Assembly (NCBI RefSeq): GCF_027497355.1
Contig: NZ_CP114909.1
Location: forward strand, 4,917,001 to 4,981,000
Length of the DNA stretch: 64,000 nt
DNA from: Micromonospora sp. WMMA1947
Lineage (GTDB): Bacteria > Actinomycetota > Actinomycetes > Mycobacteriales > Micromonosporaceae
Reading direction: 5' to 3'
Each line of letters opens with the position of its first letter. Positions within the stretch are counted from its first letter, which is position 1. Below the pieces are notes generated by a model, which was given only the letters and a program-made list of their open reading frames with translations, made no database searches and was not told the DNA's origin. This document shows, piece by piece, positions 57,636 through 64,000 of the stretch. The position numbers and the translations under genes are program-made.

Positions 57636-58553
57636 TCAGCCGCTGTGCGCGGCGAGCCACGACAGCACCGGTTCGACCACCGACGGGTCCAGCGGCTGCT
57701 TCGCCTCGTCCCGGTACGCCCGCAGCGACGGCGGGCCGGGCCGGCGGCGCAGCACGTGGGTGACGTCGGGCAGCACCTGAGTCTGCACCGGCCCGCCCGC
57801 GTGCGCCGCGACGACCGGCAGGTCCGCCGGGTCGGTCTGGAGGTCCTTGTCGCCGGTGAGCGCGAGGATCGGGGCGTCGATCCGGGCGAGGTCCGGCCGG
57901 GGGTCGTAGCGCAGGAACTCCCGGAACCAGCGGGCGTTGAGCCGCTGTCCGCCGACCCACGCCACGTCCTTGTCGGTGGCGAGGATCTTCTCGTGGTTGC
58001 GGGCCACCTTCGCCACCAGGTCGGTGCGGGTGAGCCGGAGCACCAGGCGTACCGGCGCGGGCAGCGTGGGCAGCAGCCGCCCGGCCTGCCGGCGCAGCAC
58101 CTCGGCGCCGGCGCGTCCCGGCGCGCAGAGCAGGACCAGGCCGGCCACCGGGACGCCGCGCGCGGCGAGCGCGACAGCGGTGAGCGCGCCCTCGCTGTGC
58201 CCGACCAGGAACATCCGCCCGGCGTCCACGGCCGGCTCGTCGCGCAGCGCCGCGAACACCGCTGCCGCGTCGTCGACGTTGTCGTGGAAGCCGGTACGCA
58301 GGAACTCACCGCTGCTCTCGCCGACGCCCCGCCTGTCGTACCGGGCGGCAGCGATCCCGGCCCTGGCGAGCGCGGCGGCCAGGTGCCGCTGGATGCCCAG
58401 GGGCAGGCGGCGGTGGTCCCCGTCGCGGTTGATCGGCCCGGAGCCGGGCAGCAGCAGCGCCACCGGGTGCGGCCCGGCGCCGTCGGGCAGGGTGAGCGTG
58501 CCGGACAGCCGGTGCTCGCCCGAGTCGACGGCGAGCGGACGGTCGATCGTCAC
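57636..58553 (-). CDS. Alpha/beta hydrolase (serine peptidase/esterase, BAAT-like)
   Basis: A 305-residue hydrolase: PHPVALLLPGSGPINRDGDH near residue 30 (oxyanion region), YDRRGVGESSGEF, nucleophile elbow LVGHSEGALTAVAL, acid residue in ALTGDKDLQT and His in LPDVTHVLRR. Resembles S9-type esterases annotated as alpha/beta hydrolases in actinobacteria. GTG 58553 overlaps the stop of the upstream PH-like gene (GTGA). No signal peptide; substrate unknown. Confidence 0.85.
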   Translation of the reverse strand: MTIDRPLAVDSGEHRLSGTLTLPDGAGPHPVALLLPGSGPINRDGDHRRLPLGIQRHLAAALARAGIAAARYDRRGVGESSGEFLRTGFHDNVDDAAAVFAALRDEPAVDAGRMFLVGHSEGALTAVALAARGVPVAGLVLLCAPGRAGAEVLRRQAGRLLPTLPAPVRLVLRLTRTDLVAKVARNHEKILATDKDVAWVGGQRLNARWFREFLRYDPRPDLARIDAPILALTGDKDLQTDPADLPVVAAHAGGPVQTQVLPDVTHVLRRRPGPPSLRAYRDEAKQPLDPSVVEPVLSWLAAHSG

Positions 58554-58891
58554 GGCAGCACCGCCGCGGCCAGGGCGGTGGCGTCGTCGGCGCCGATGAG
58601 CAGGGAGTCGTACGCCTGGCCGGTGAGGGTGATGCGGACGGCCGGCTGGCCGCCGCGGACGCTGACGAACTCCTTGCCGGCCCGGCCGCGCCAGGTGCCG
58701 ACGTTGCGCGTGCGGGGGACGCCGAGGCCGGGTGCCCGGATGCCACGGGTGGCGCGCGCCCCGTCGGGCACGACGACGGCGCCGGTGACGGCGGATCGGG
58801 GGAACGACAGGTCGCCGCGCAGAGCCCAGATCTTCTCGGCGGAGGTCAGCCGGACGTCGATCCGGTCGGGGGTGAGGTCGATGGTGGCCAT
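58550..58891 (-). CDS. Small bPH-like domain protein (113 aa)
   Basis: A beta-rich 113-residue protein: IDLTPDRIDVRLTSAEKIWAL, FPRSAVTGAVVV, TWRGRAGKEFVSVRGGQPAVRITL, and a closing helix, consistent with a bacterial pleckstrin-homology-like domain. GAGGAG precedes ATG 58891. Operon with the downstream hydrolase. The divergent gene at 58963 encodes a winged-helix regulator that probably controls this operon across a TGTTAT...ATAACA inverted repeat. Confidence 0.65.
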   Translation of the reverse strand: MATIDLTPDRIDVRLTSAEKIWALRGDLSFPRSAVTGAVVVPDGARATRGIRAPGLGVPRTRNVGTWRGRAGKEFVSVRGGQPAVRITLTGQAYDSLLIGADDATALAAAVLP

Positions 58892-58909
58892 CGGCGAACT
58901 CCTCGCTTC

Positions 58910-58947
58910 TGTTATTGTCAGTGAGAACATTACCGGAGGCGATAACA
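58910..58947. promoter_or_regulatory. Inverted repeat between divergent PH-like and regulator genes
   Basis: TGTTAT (58910-58915) and ATAACA (58942-58947) flank an AT-richer stretch with TTGTCA and ACATTAC, unusual in this GC context. Candidate operator for the winged-helix regulator. Confidence 0.4.
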
Positions 58948-58962
58948 AAAAGGGGAGCCACT

Positions 58963-59520
58963 GTGGCACTCGACACCGTGGAGCTGCTGATGCACCCGGT
59001 CCGGCTGCGTATCGTCCAGGCGTTCCTGGGCGGCCGCACGCTCACCACCACCGACCTGCGCACCGAACTGAGCGACGTACCGCCGGCCACCCTCTACCGG
59101 CAGGTCGCCACGCTCGCCGACCACGGCGTGCTGCACACGGTGGCCGAGCGGCGGGCCCGCGGCGCGGTCGAGCGCACCTACCGGCTCGTCGAGGCCGCCG
59201 CGTCGGTCGGCCCGGACGAGGCACGGGCCATGAGCCCGCAGCGGCACCGGCAGGCGTTCCTCACCTTCGTCGCGGGTCTGCTCGCCGACTTCGACGGCTA
59301 CCTCGACCGCGGCGACGCCGACCTGGCCCGTGACGTGGCCGGCTACCGGCAGAACGCGTTCCACGCCACCGACGCCGAGACCGCCGATTTCGTCACCCGG
59401 TTCCGGGAGTTGTTCGCCGAGTACGCGGCGCTCGGCCCCGGACCCGGCCGCACCCGGCGGCTGCTCACCACCGTTCTGCTGCCCGCCGCCGATCAGGAGC
59501 GGCCCGCGGACCGCCGGTGA
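58963..59520 (+). CDS. Winged-helix transcriptional regulator (ArsR-like)
   Basis: A 185-residue regulator: N-terminal winged helix LMHPVRLRIVQAFLGGRTLTTTDLRTELSDVPPATLYRQVATLADHGVL in pieces, followed by a helical C-terminal domain (RHRQAFLTFVAGLLADFDGYLDRGD). The HTH is ArsR/HTH_20-like; no metal-binding Cys is present, so not a metal sensor. GTG 58963 chosen because GGGGAG precedes it; the frame also opens 48 bp upstream. Its 3' end overlaps the convergent MFS gene by 28 bp. Confidence 0.82.
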   Translation: MALDTVELLMHPVRLRIVQAFLGGRTLTTTDLRTELSDVPPATLYRQVATLADHGVLHTVAERRARGAVERTYRLVEAAASVGPDEARAMSPQRHRQAFLTFVAGLLADFDGYLDRGDADLARDVAGYRQNAFHATDAETADFVTRFRELFAEYAALGPGPGRTRRLLTTVLLPAADQERPADRR

Positions 59521-60947
59521 CCGAGCACGATGTCCGCCACGGCGGCGCCGAGCGCCAGCACCACGATCCCGGCGGCGAGCAGCAGTGAGTGGCGGAACGC
59601 CGTACTCCAGTCGCCGCGGTCGTCGGCGAGTGTGGAGAAGAACAGCGCGCCCACCGCGGCGATGCCGGCGGCCGACCCGATCCGCTGCCCGGTCTGCAGC
59701 ATCCCGGCGCCGCTGCCGGCCATCGGCACCGGCACCTCGGACAGCGTGAGCGTCTGGTTCGGCGCGATCACCAGGCCGCTGCCCAGCCCGGCGACGAGCA
59801 ACGGCAGCGCGGTCCGCAACGGCACGTTCTCGTGCGGCCCACCGGCCAGCACCAGGTCGGTCGCGACCAGCCCGACCACCACGGCGAGCAGGCCGATCCC
59901 CACGAGCGGACGGCCGTACCGGGTGACCACCCGGCCGCCGAGCGCGGAGGCCAGCGCCGAACCCAGTGCGAACGGGGTGATCGCCAGGCCCGCCACCAGC
60001 GCGCTGTAGCCGAGGCCCATCTGGAGGTAGAGCGTGAAGATGAAGAAGATCGCGGTGAACCCGGCGAAGTAGATCAGGCCGATCAGCGCCCCCAGCGTGT
60101 ACGAGCGCACCGTGAACAGCCGCAGGTCGAACAGGGGCTGCGCGCGGCGGGCGTACCGGTGCTCCCAGAGCGCGAACCCGGCCAGCAGCAGCAGGCCGAC
60201 GGGGATCAGCAGCCACTTGCCCGGGCCGCGCCACTGCTCCCGCTGCACCAGCGGCAGCAGGATCACCGTCACCCCGGCGCCGAGCAGCAGCACACCGACC
60301 GGGTCGAGCCGGCCCCGACCGGCGGGATTCGTCGCCCGGGCCGGCATCAGCCGCCAGCCGAGCAGCATCGCCACGATCCCGACCGGAATGTTCACGAAGA
60401 ACACCCACCGCCAGCCGTGTTCGGCGCCGCCGAGCTCGATGAGCAGCCCGCCGAGCAGCGGGCCGACGGCGGTGGAGATGCCGATCGTCGCGCCCAGCAG
60501 CCCGAACGCCCGGCCCCGGTCCGCGCCCCGGAACAACTCCTGGATCATGCCGCTGACCTGGGGGTTGACCACACCGGCGGCAGCGCCCTGGACGAGCCGG
60601 GCGACGACCAGCCACTCCGGCGAGCGGGCCAGGCCGGCCAGCGCGCTGGTCAGCGTGAACAGGCCCACCCCGACCACGAACGCGGTACGCCGCCCGCGCG
60701 CGTCGCCGAACCGCCCGGCCGGCACCAGCACCAGGCCGAACGTCAGCGCGTACCCGGACAGCACCCACTGCAGGTCGCTCGGCGTGGCGTGCAGCGCCCG
60801 GTCGATCGACGGCACCGCGACGTTGACGATGCTGACGTCCAGCAGCGTCATGAACGCCGCGATCAGGCCGACGCTCAGCGCGCGCCAGCGGCGCCGGTCG
60901 TCGTACCCGGTGGCAGGCACCGCCGTCGACGACCGGCCCTCGCTCAT
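59493..60947 (-). CDS. MFS transporter, DHA2 (14-helix) drug:H+ antiporter family
   Basis: A 484-residue exporter: FMTLLDVSIVNVAVPSIDRAL (DHA2 motif D1), GRFGDARGRRTAF (A-motif), LVQGAAAGVVNPQVSGMI, GPLLGGLLIE motif C region, and hydrophobic helices to the end, giving about 14. Typical of multidrug or antibiotic self-protection pumps, but no cluster is nearby. ATG 60947 has GGGGGG upstream; an in-frame GTG at 60959 is possible. Tail overlaps the convergent regulator gene, which may control it. Confidence 0.88.
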   Translation of the reverse strand: MSEGRSSTAVPATGYDDRRRWRALSVGLIAAFMTLLDVSIVNVAVPSIDRALHATPSDLQWVLSGYALTFGLVLVPAGRFGDARGRRTAFVVGVGLFTLTSALAGLARSPEWLVVARLVQGAAAGVVNPQVSGMIQELFRGADRGRAFGLLGATIGISTAVGPLLGGLLIELGGAEHGWRWVFFVNIPVGIVAMLLGWRLMPARATNPAGRGRLDPVGVLLLGAGVTVILLPLVQREQWRGPGKWLLIPVGLLLLAGFALWEHRYARRAQPLFDLRLFTVRSYTLGALIGLIYFAGFTAIFFIFTLYLQMGLGYSALVAGLAITPFALGSALASALGGRVVTRYGRPLVGIGLLAVVVGLVATDLVLAGGPHENVPLRTALPLLVAGLGSGLVIAPNQTLTLSEVPVPMAGSGAGMLQTGQRIGSAAGIAAVGALFFSTLADDRGDWSTAFRHSLLLAAGIVVLALGAAVADIVLGHRRSAGRS

Positions 60948-61018
60948 CGTGCCCCCCACTGACCGTCGATCATCCGACTCCGATCGCTACCCGGCACCCG
61001 GTGGGGCAAACGACCCGA

Positions 61019-61255
61019 TCACGCCATCTGGCGCGCGCACCACCGGGGCCCGAAGTCCAGGCCGGACATCGGGGAGTCCTCGCGATGCAGCAGCCCTCGC
61101 TCGGTGAGCGAGTGCAGCGGCTCGCGCAGCTCCTCCTCGGTCATCCCGGTCTCCTGGGCGATCAGGTCCGGGTAGGGGACGTGTCCCTGCACCTCCAGCG
61201 CGGACACCGCCTGGTAGACCCGTTCCTCGACCGCAGACAGCTGGACCTGAGGCAT
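61019..61255 (-). CDS. Small winged-helix-like protein (78 aa)
   Basis: A 78-residue protein with VEERVYQAVSALEVQGHVPYPDLIAQETGMTEEELREPLHSLTERGLLHR in pieces, the three helices and wing of a MarR/ArsR-like winged helix, then a short tail (FGPRWCARQMA). GGAAG precedes the ATG. Could be a stand-alone small DNA-binding protein; no target evident. Confidence 0.6.
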   Translation of the reverse strand: MPQVQLSAVEERVYQAVSALEVQGHVPYPDLIAQETGMTEEELREPLHSLTERGLLHREDSPMSGLDFGPRWCARQMA

Positions 61256-61391
61256 CGCTTCCCTCCTCGGCGTGGACCGCCCGACCCGCGGACGGCCGGC
61301 GACCGGCGGTTACCCGGGCGGGCGGCGATGATGCCCACCCGAACGACTGTCGTACCGGCGCTCCCGCGAAACGGTGCCCTAGGCTGCACCA

Positions 61392-62537
61392 GTGATCATC
61401 TGGGATCTGGTCGTGGTCGGCGGCGGGCCGGCCGGACTCTCCGCCGCGCACGCCGCCGCCCGGGCCGGCGTCCGCACGCTGGTGGTCGAACGGGCCACCC
61501 ATCCCCGGTACAAGACCTGCGGTGGCGGCCTGATCGGCACCTCGCTCGTCGAGGCCGCCGACCGGGTCGAGGTGCCCGCCCACGACCGGGTCGACCGGGT
61601 CACGTTCACCCGCGACGGGCGACGCGCGTTCACCCGCCGGCACCCCGCGCCGCTGGTCACCATGATCCGCCGGGAGGAGTTCGACGACCGGCTGCGCGCC
61701 GCCGCCGTCGCCGCCGGGGCGCAGGTCCGCGAGGGCGTCGCGGTCCGCGCCGTCGAGCAGGACACCGACGAGGTACGCCTGCGTCTGGCCGGCGGCGAGA
61801 CGGTACGCGCGCGTGCCGTGATCGGCGCGGACGGCTCCTCGGGTGTGACGGCACGCCACGTCGGTGTCCGTTTCCGCCAGGTCGACCTCGGGCTGGAACT
61901 GGAACTGCCGGTGGAGGGCGCCGAACGGGAGCGCTGGCGCGGCCGGGTGCTGCTCGACTGGGGGCCGCTGCCCGGCTCCTACGCGTGGGTGTTCCCCAAG
62001 GGCGACCGGCTCACGGTGGGTGTCATCTCCGCCCGGGGCGACGGCGACCGCACCCGCGCCTACCTGCGCGACTTCACCGCCCGGCTCGGCCTGTCCGGGG
62101 TGACGCCGGAGCACGACTCCGGTCACCTGACCCGCTGCCGCACCGGGGACTCTCCGCTGCGCCACGGCCGGGTGCTGGTCGCCGGGGACGCCGCCGGGCT
62201 GCTGGAACCGTGGAGCCGGGAGGGGATCAGCTACGCGCTGCGCTCGGGCCGGCTGGCCGGTGAGGCGGTGGCCGCCGGTGACCTCGACGCGTACGCCCGG
62301 GAGGTCGACCGGCGGCTGGTACCCGAGATGCGCGCCGGGCACCGGCTGCTGGAGACGTTCGAGCGGCGGCCCGACGTGTTCCACGCGATGCTCGCGAGCC
62401 CGCCCGGCTGGCGGATGTTCGTGCGGTTCTGCCAGGGGCGGGCGAGCTTCGCCGAGATGCTCGACCGGCGGCCCGTACGCGCCGGGCTGGCGCTGCTCGA
62501 CCGCCTGCCCGCGAGGGCGCGGGCAACCGCCGGTTAG
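61392..62537 (+). CDS. Geranylgeranyl reductase family FAD-dependent oxidoreductase
   Basis: A 381-residue flavoprotein: DLVVVGGGPAGLSAAHAAARAG at the N-terminus, VERATHPRYKTCGGGL (the geranylgeranyl-reductase motif), ARAVIGADGSSGVTARH, WVFPKGDRLTVGV, and VLVAGDAAGLLEPWSREGISYAL near 250. Members reduce isoprenoid double bonds, for example in menaquinone or lipid side chains. GTG 61392 is six bases after TAGGCT (61380-61385), so leaderless. Stands alone, ending 9 bp before the next leaderless gene. Confidence 0.87.
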   Translation: MIIWDLVVVGGGPAGLSAAHAAARAGVRTLVVERATHPRYKTCGGGLIGTSLVEAADRVEVPAHDRVDRVTFTRDGRRAFTRRHPAPLVTMIRREEFDDRLRAAAVAAGAQVREGVAVRAVEQDTDEVRLRLAGGETVRARAVIGADGSSGVTARHVGVRFRQVDLGLELELPVEGAERERWRGRVLLDWGPLPGSYAWVFPKGDRLTVGVISARGDGDRTRAYLRDFTARLGLSGVTPEHDSGHLTRCRTGDSPLRHGRVLVAGDAAGLLEPWSREGISYALRSGRLAGEAVAAGDLDAYAREVDRRLVPEMRAGHRLLETFERRPDVFHAMLASPPGWRMFVRFCQGRASFAEMLDRRPVRAGLALLDRLPARARATAG

Positions 62538-62546
62538 CCTGACCCG

Positions 62547-63162
62547 GTGACCGACTGGGATCTCGTCTGCGAGCGCGACTACGCGGTGCCGGACGGCCGC
62601 GACCTGGACGACCTCGTCGCCGAACTCGCCGCCGCGCTGCGCGATCCCGACCCGGCGGTCCGGGACGGCGCACCGTACATGGTGCTGCGCACCTGGACAG
62701 CCCGGGACGTCATCGACGCCGACCACCGGGCGAAGCTGGGCGCGATCATGGCCGAGCGGTTCACCGACCCGGAGATCCAGGCCCGCACGTTCGCGCCGCT
62801 GGTGCTCGACATGATCGTCAGCCGGGGTGACCTCGATCCGGCCTGGCTCACCGCGTTCCGCGCCTGGTACCCGGCCGAGACGGACCTGCGCGGGTACGAC
62901 GCGAAGCTCGGCTGGCTGCACGCGGTGGCCCACGGCGCCGACCTGCTGGCTGGACCCGGTCGCGGCGAGCTACGCCGCGCTGCCCCGGGGCACCACCCCG
63001 GCCCACGCCTCGAACAGCATGCGGACGCTGCGGGCGCTCTACGTGCTGCTGGACACCGGGATCGGGCTGCGCCGCCACGACGAGCCGCTGCCGCAGCCGC
63101 ACCGGGACGCGGTCAAGGCACGCCTGGCCGAGGTGCTCGCCCCGGTCTTCCAGCACGGCTGA
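62547..63162 (+). pseudogene. DUF2785 family gene broken by a frameshifting deletion
   Basis: Frame one (GTG 62547, six bases after TAGCCT) encodes a DUF2785 protein: DLDDLVAELAAALRDPDPAVRDGAPYMVL in pieces, TFAPLVLDMIVSRGD, and YDAKLGWLHAVAHGADLL. At about 62953 homology jumps to another frame: WLDPVAASYAALPRG, NSMRTLRALYVLLDTG and VKARLAEVLAPVFQHG to TGA 63162. The segment that normally links AHGAD to LDPVA in this family, roughly 60 residues, is absent. The original frame runs on as nonsense to 63452. I infer one deletion, not a simple base error. Confidence 0.7.
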
Positions 63163-63172
63163 GGAGCCCCGG

Positions 63173-64000
63173 TCAGGGGACGATGACGGCCCGCCCGTGC
63201 ACGTCGCCCCGGCGCAGTGCCTCGTACGCCTGCGGCGCCTCGGCGAGGGGGAACGTCTGCACGTCGGCGCGCAGCCGGCCGTCGCGGGCCAGCGCGATCA
63301 CCTCCTGCAGTTCGGCCCGGGTGCCCCAGAACGGCACCACCACACCGGCCTCGAACGGCACCGGTGGCGGCTCGTCGGCGACCGGCCGTACCGGCAGCGT
63401 GCCGCCGGCCAGGCCCACCAGCAGGATCTGCCCGCCGGTGGCGACGACCTGACGGGCGGTGTCCAGTGTGGGCTGGGCGCCGACGAAGTCGAGGACCACG
63501 TCCGCGCCGTCCGGTGGCGGCCCGACCAGCTCGCGGATCTTGTCCACCGCGTCCGGGCCGGCCTGCACCGTGTGGTGGGCGCCGAGCCGGCCGGCCAGGT
63601 CCAGCGCCGCGGTGCTGGTGTCCACCGCGACGACCCGCACCGCGGTGGTGGCGAGCAGGATCTGCAACCCCATGTGCCCGAGCCCGCCGATGCCGATCAC
63701 CACGCAGGTCGTGCCGGGCCGCAGCCGGGGCCGGGCCAGCTCCACCGCGTGGTACGGGGTCAGCCCGGCGTCGGTCAGCGGCGCCGCCTGGGTCAGGTCC
63801 ATGTCGCCGATCGGCAGCAGCCGGGACACCGGCACCACCACGTACTCGGCCAGCCCGCCGTCGCGGCTGAGCCCGATGCCCCCGACCGGGGTGACCCGGC
63901 ACCGGTTCTCCTCACCCCGCAGGCAGGCCCGGCACCGGCCGCAGCCGATGATCCCGTAGACCGCGGCCCGGTCGCCGGGCGACCAGCCGTCCACCCCGGC
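63173..64000 (-). CDS. Zinc-binding alcohol dehydrogenase family protein (partial at window edge)
   Basis: The frame runs off the end of the window; about 275 C-terminal residues are visible. Structural-zinc lobe GCGRCRACLRGEENRC, then GGLAEYVVVP, CVVIGIGGLGHMGLQ (NAD(P) Rossmann loop), VLDFVGAQPTLD and a C-terminal PQAYEALRRGDVHGRAVIVP. Medium-chain dehydrogenase/reductase of the NAD-dependent alcohol dehydrogenase type; the catalytic-zinc residues are outside. It ends 10 bp from the broken DUF2785 gene on the other strand. Confidence 0.87.
   Translation of the reverse strand, partial: AGVDGWSPGDRAAVYGIIGCGRCRACLRGEENRCRVTPVGGIGLSRDGGLAEYVVVPVSRLLPIGDMDLTQAAPLTDAGLTPYHAVELARPRLRPGTTCVVIGIGGLGHMGLQILLATTAVRVVAVDTSTAALDLAGRLGAHHTVQAGPDAVDKIRELVGPPPDGADVVLDFVGAQPTLDTARQVVATGGQILLVGLAGGTLPVRPVADEPPPVPFEAGVVVPFWGTRAELQEVIALARDGRLRADVQTFPLAEAPQAYEALRRGDVHGRAVIVP

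Noticed and set aside
58918-58962. Earlier start for the winged-helix regulator
   Set aside because: It would begin inside the putative operator and lacks a ribosome site, whereas GGGGAG precedes GTG 58963.
26808-62537. Terpenoid or carotenoid biosynthetic cluster linking the lycopene cyclase and the geranylgeranyl reductase-like gene
   Set aside because: They are about 33 kb apart with unrelated genes between and no synthase.

Overview
The window is very GC-rich, C/G-ending-codon DNA with almost no space between genes. It comes from an actinomycete of the Micromonosporaceae, most likely Micromonospora. Supporting signs are mycothiol chemistry (mscR), an EthA/EthR-type pair, a DGPF/ECF42 sigma module, many leaderless genes behind TANNNT -10 boxes, and several families of short intergenic palindromes that I associate with Micromonospora chromosomes. 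It is ordinary chromosome. I see no rRNA or tRNA gene, IS element, phage, CRISPR array or biosynthetic gene cluster.

Layout. 1-10 kb: hydrolase tail, FUSC-type membrane protein, dinB with an SOS-like box, a large secreted penicillin-acylase-family enzyme, a secreted PGRP-type amidase, a thioredoxin/DUF4395 deletion scar, and a secreted PHP-type phosphoesterase. 10-14.4 kb: a Ser/Thr kinase, a membrane protein carrying about 12 copies of an acidic-x-Thr-x-x-hydrophobic motif, and an MscS-like membrane protein whose tail carries six more. 14.5-23.7 kb: MFS pump with a leader mini-ORF, transketolase, YchJ gene flanked by an inverted pair of 60-bp repeats, APH-like kinase, class F sortase with a membrane-anchored partner, two-component system. 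23.8-32.9 kb: ECF42 sigma with its YCII/DGPF partner, MFS, orphan lycopene cyclase, serine hydrolase, tyrosine phosphatase, RNase H, pentapeptide protein, subtilisin inhibitor. 33-39.4 kb: five-gene oligopeptide-type ABC importer. 39.4-46 kb: acetyltransferase, truncated SDR, LysE exporter divergent from a MocR regulator across 29 bp, WYL regulator with a palindromic operator. 46-52 kb: ethR divergent from an ethA-SDR-hydrolase operon, then GntR-MFS. 52.6-64 kb: S-(hydroxymethyl)mycothiol dehydrogenase with a metallo-beta-lactamase-fold partner, two lysozyme-like secreted paralogues, hydrolase/regulator/MFS genes, a geranylgeranyl-reductase-like oxidoreductase, a broken DUF2785 gene and a partial alcohol dehydrogenase.

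Functional themes are envelope maintenance, small-molecule transport and detoxification. The most interesting signals are: the kinase / Thr-motif-array / channel locus, which looks like an FHA-type phospho-scaffold; a 57-bp palindrome whose two ends supply the stop codons of two convergent genes; the EthAR-like locus extended into what looks like a ketone-to-ester-to-alcohol pathway; and four separate gene-deletion scars in 64 kb, which may be real genome decay or assembly collapse.
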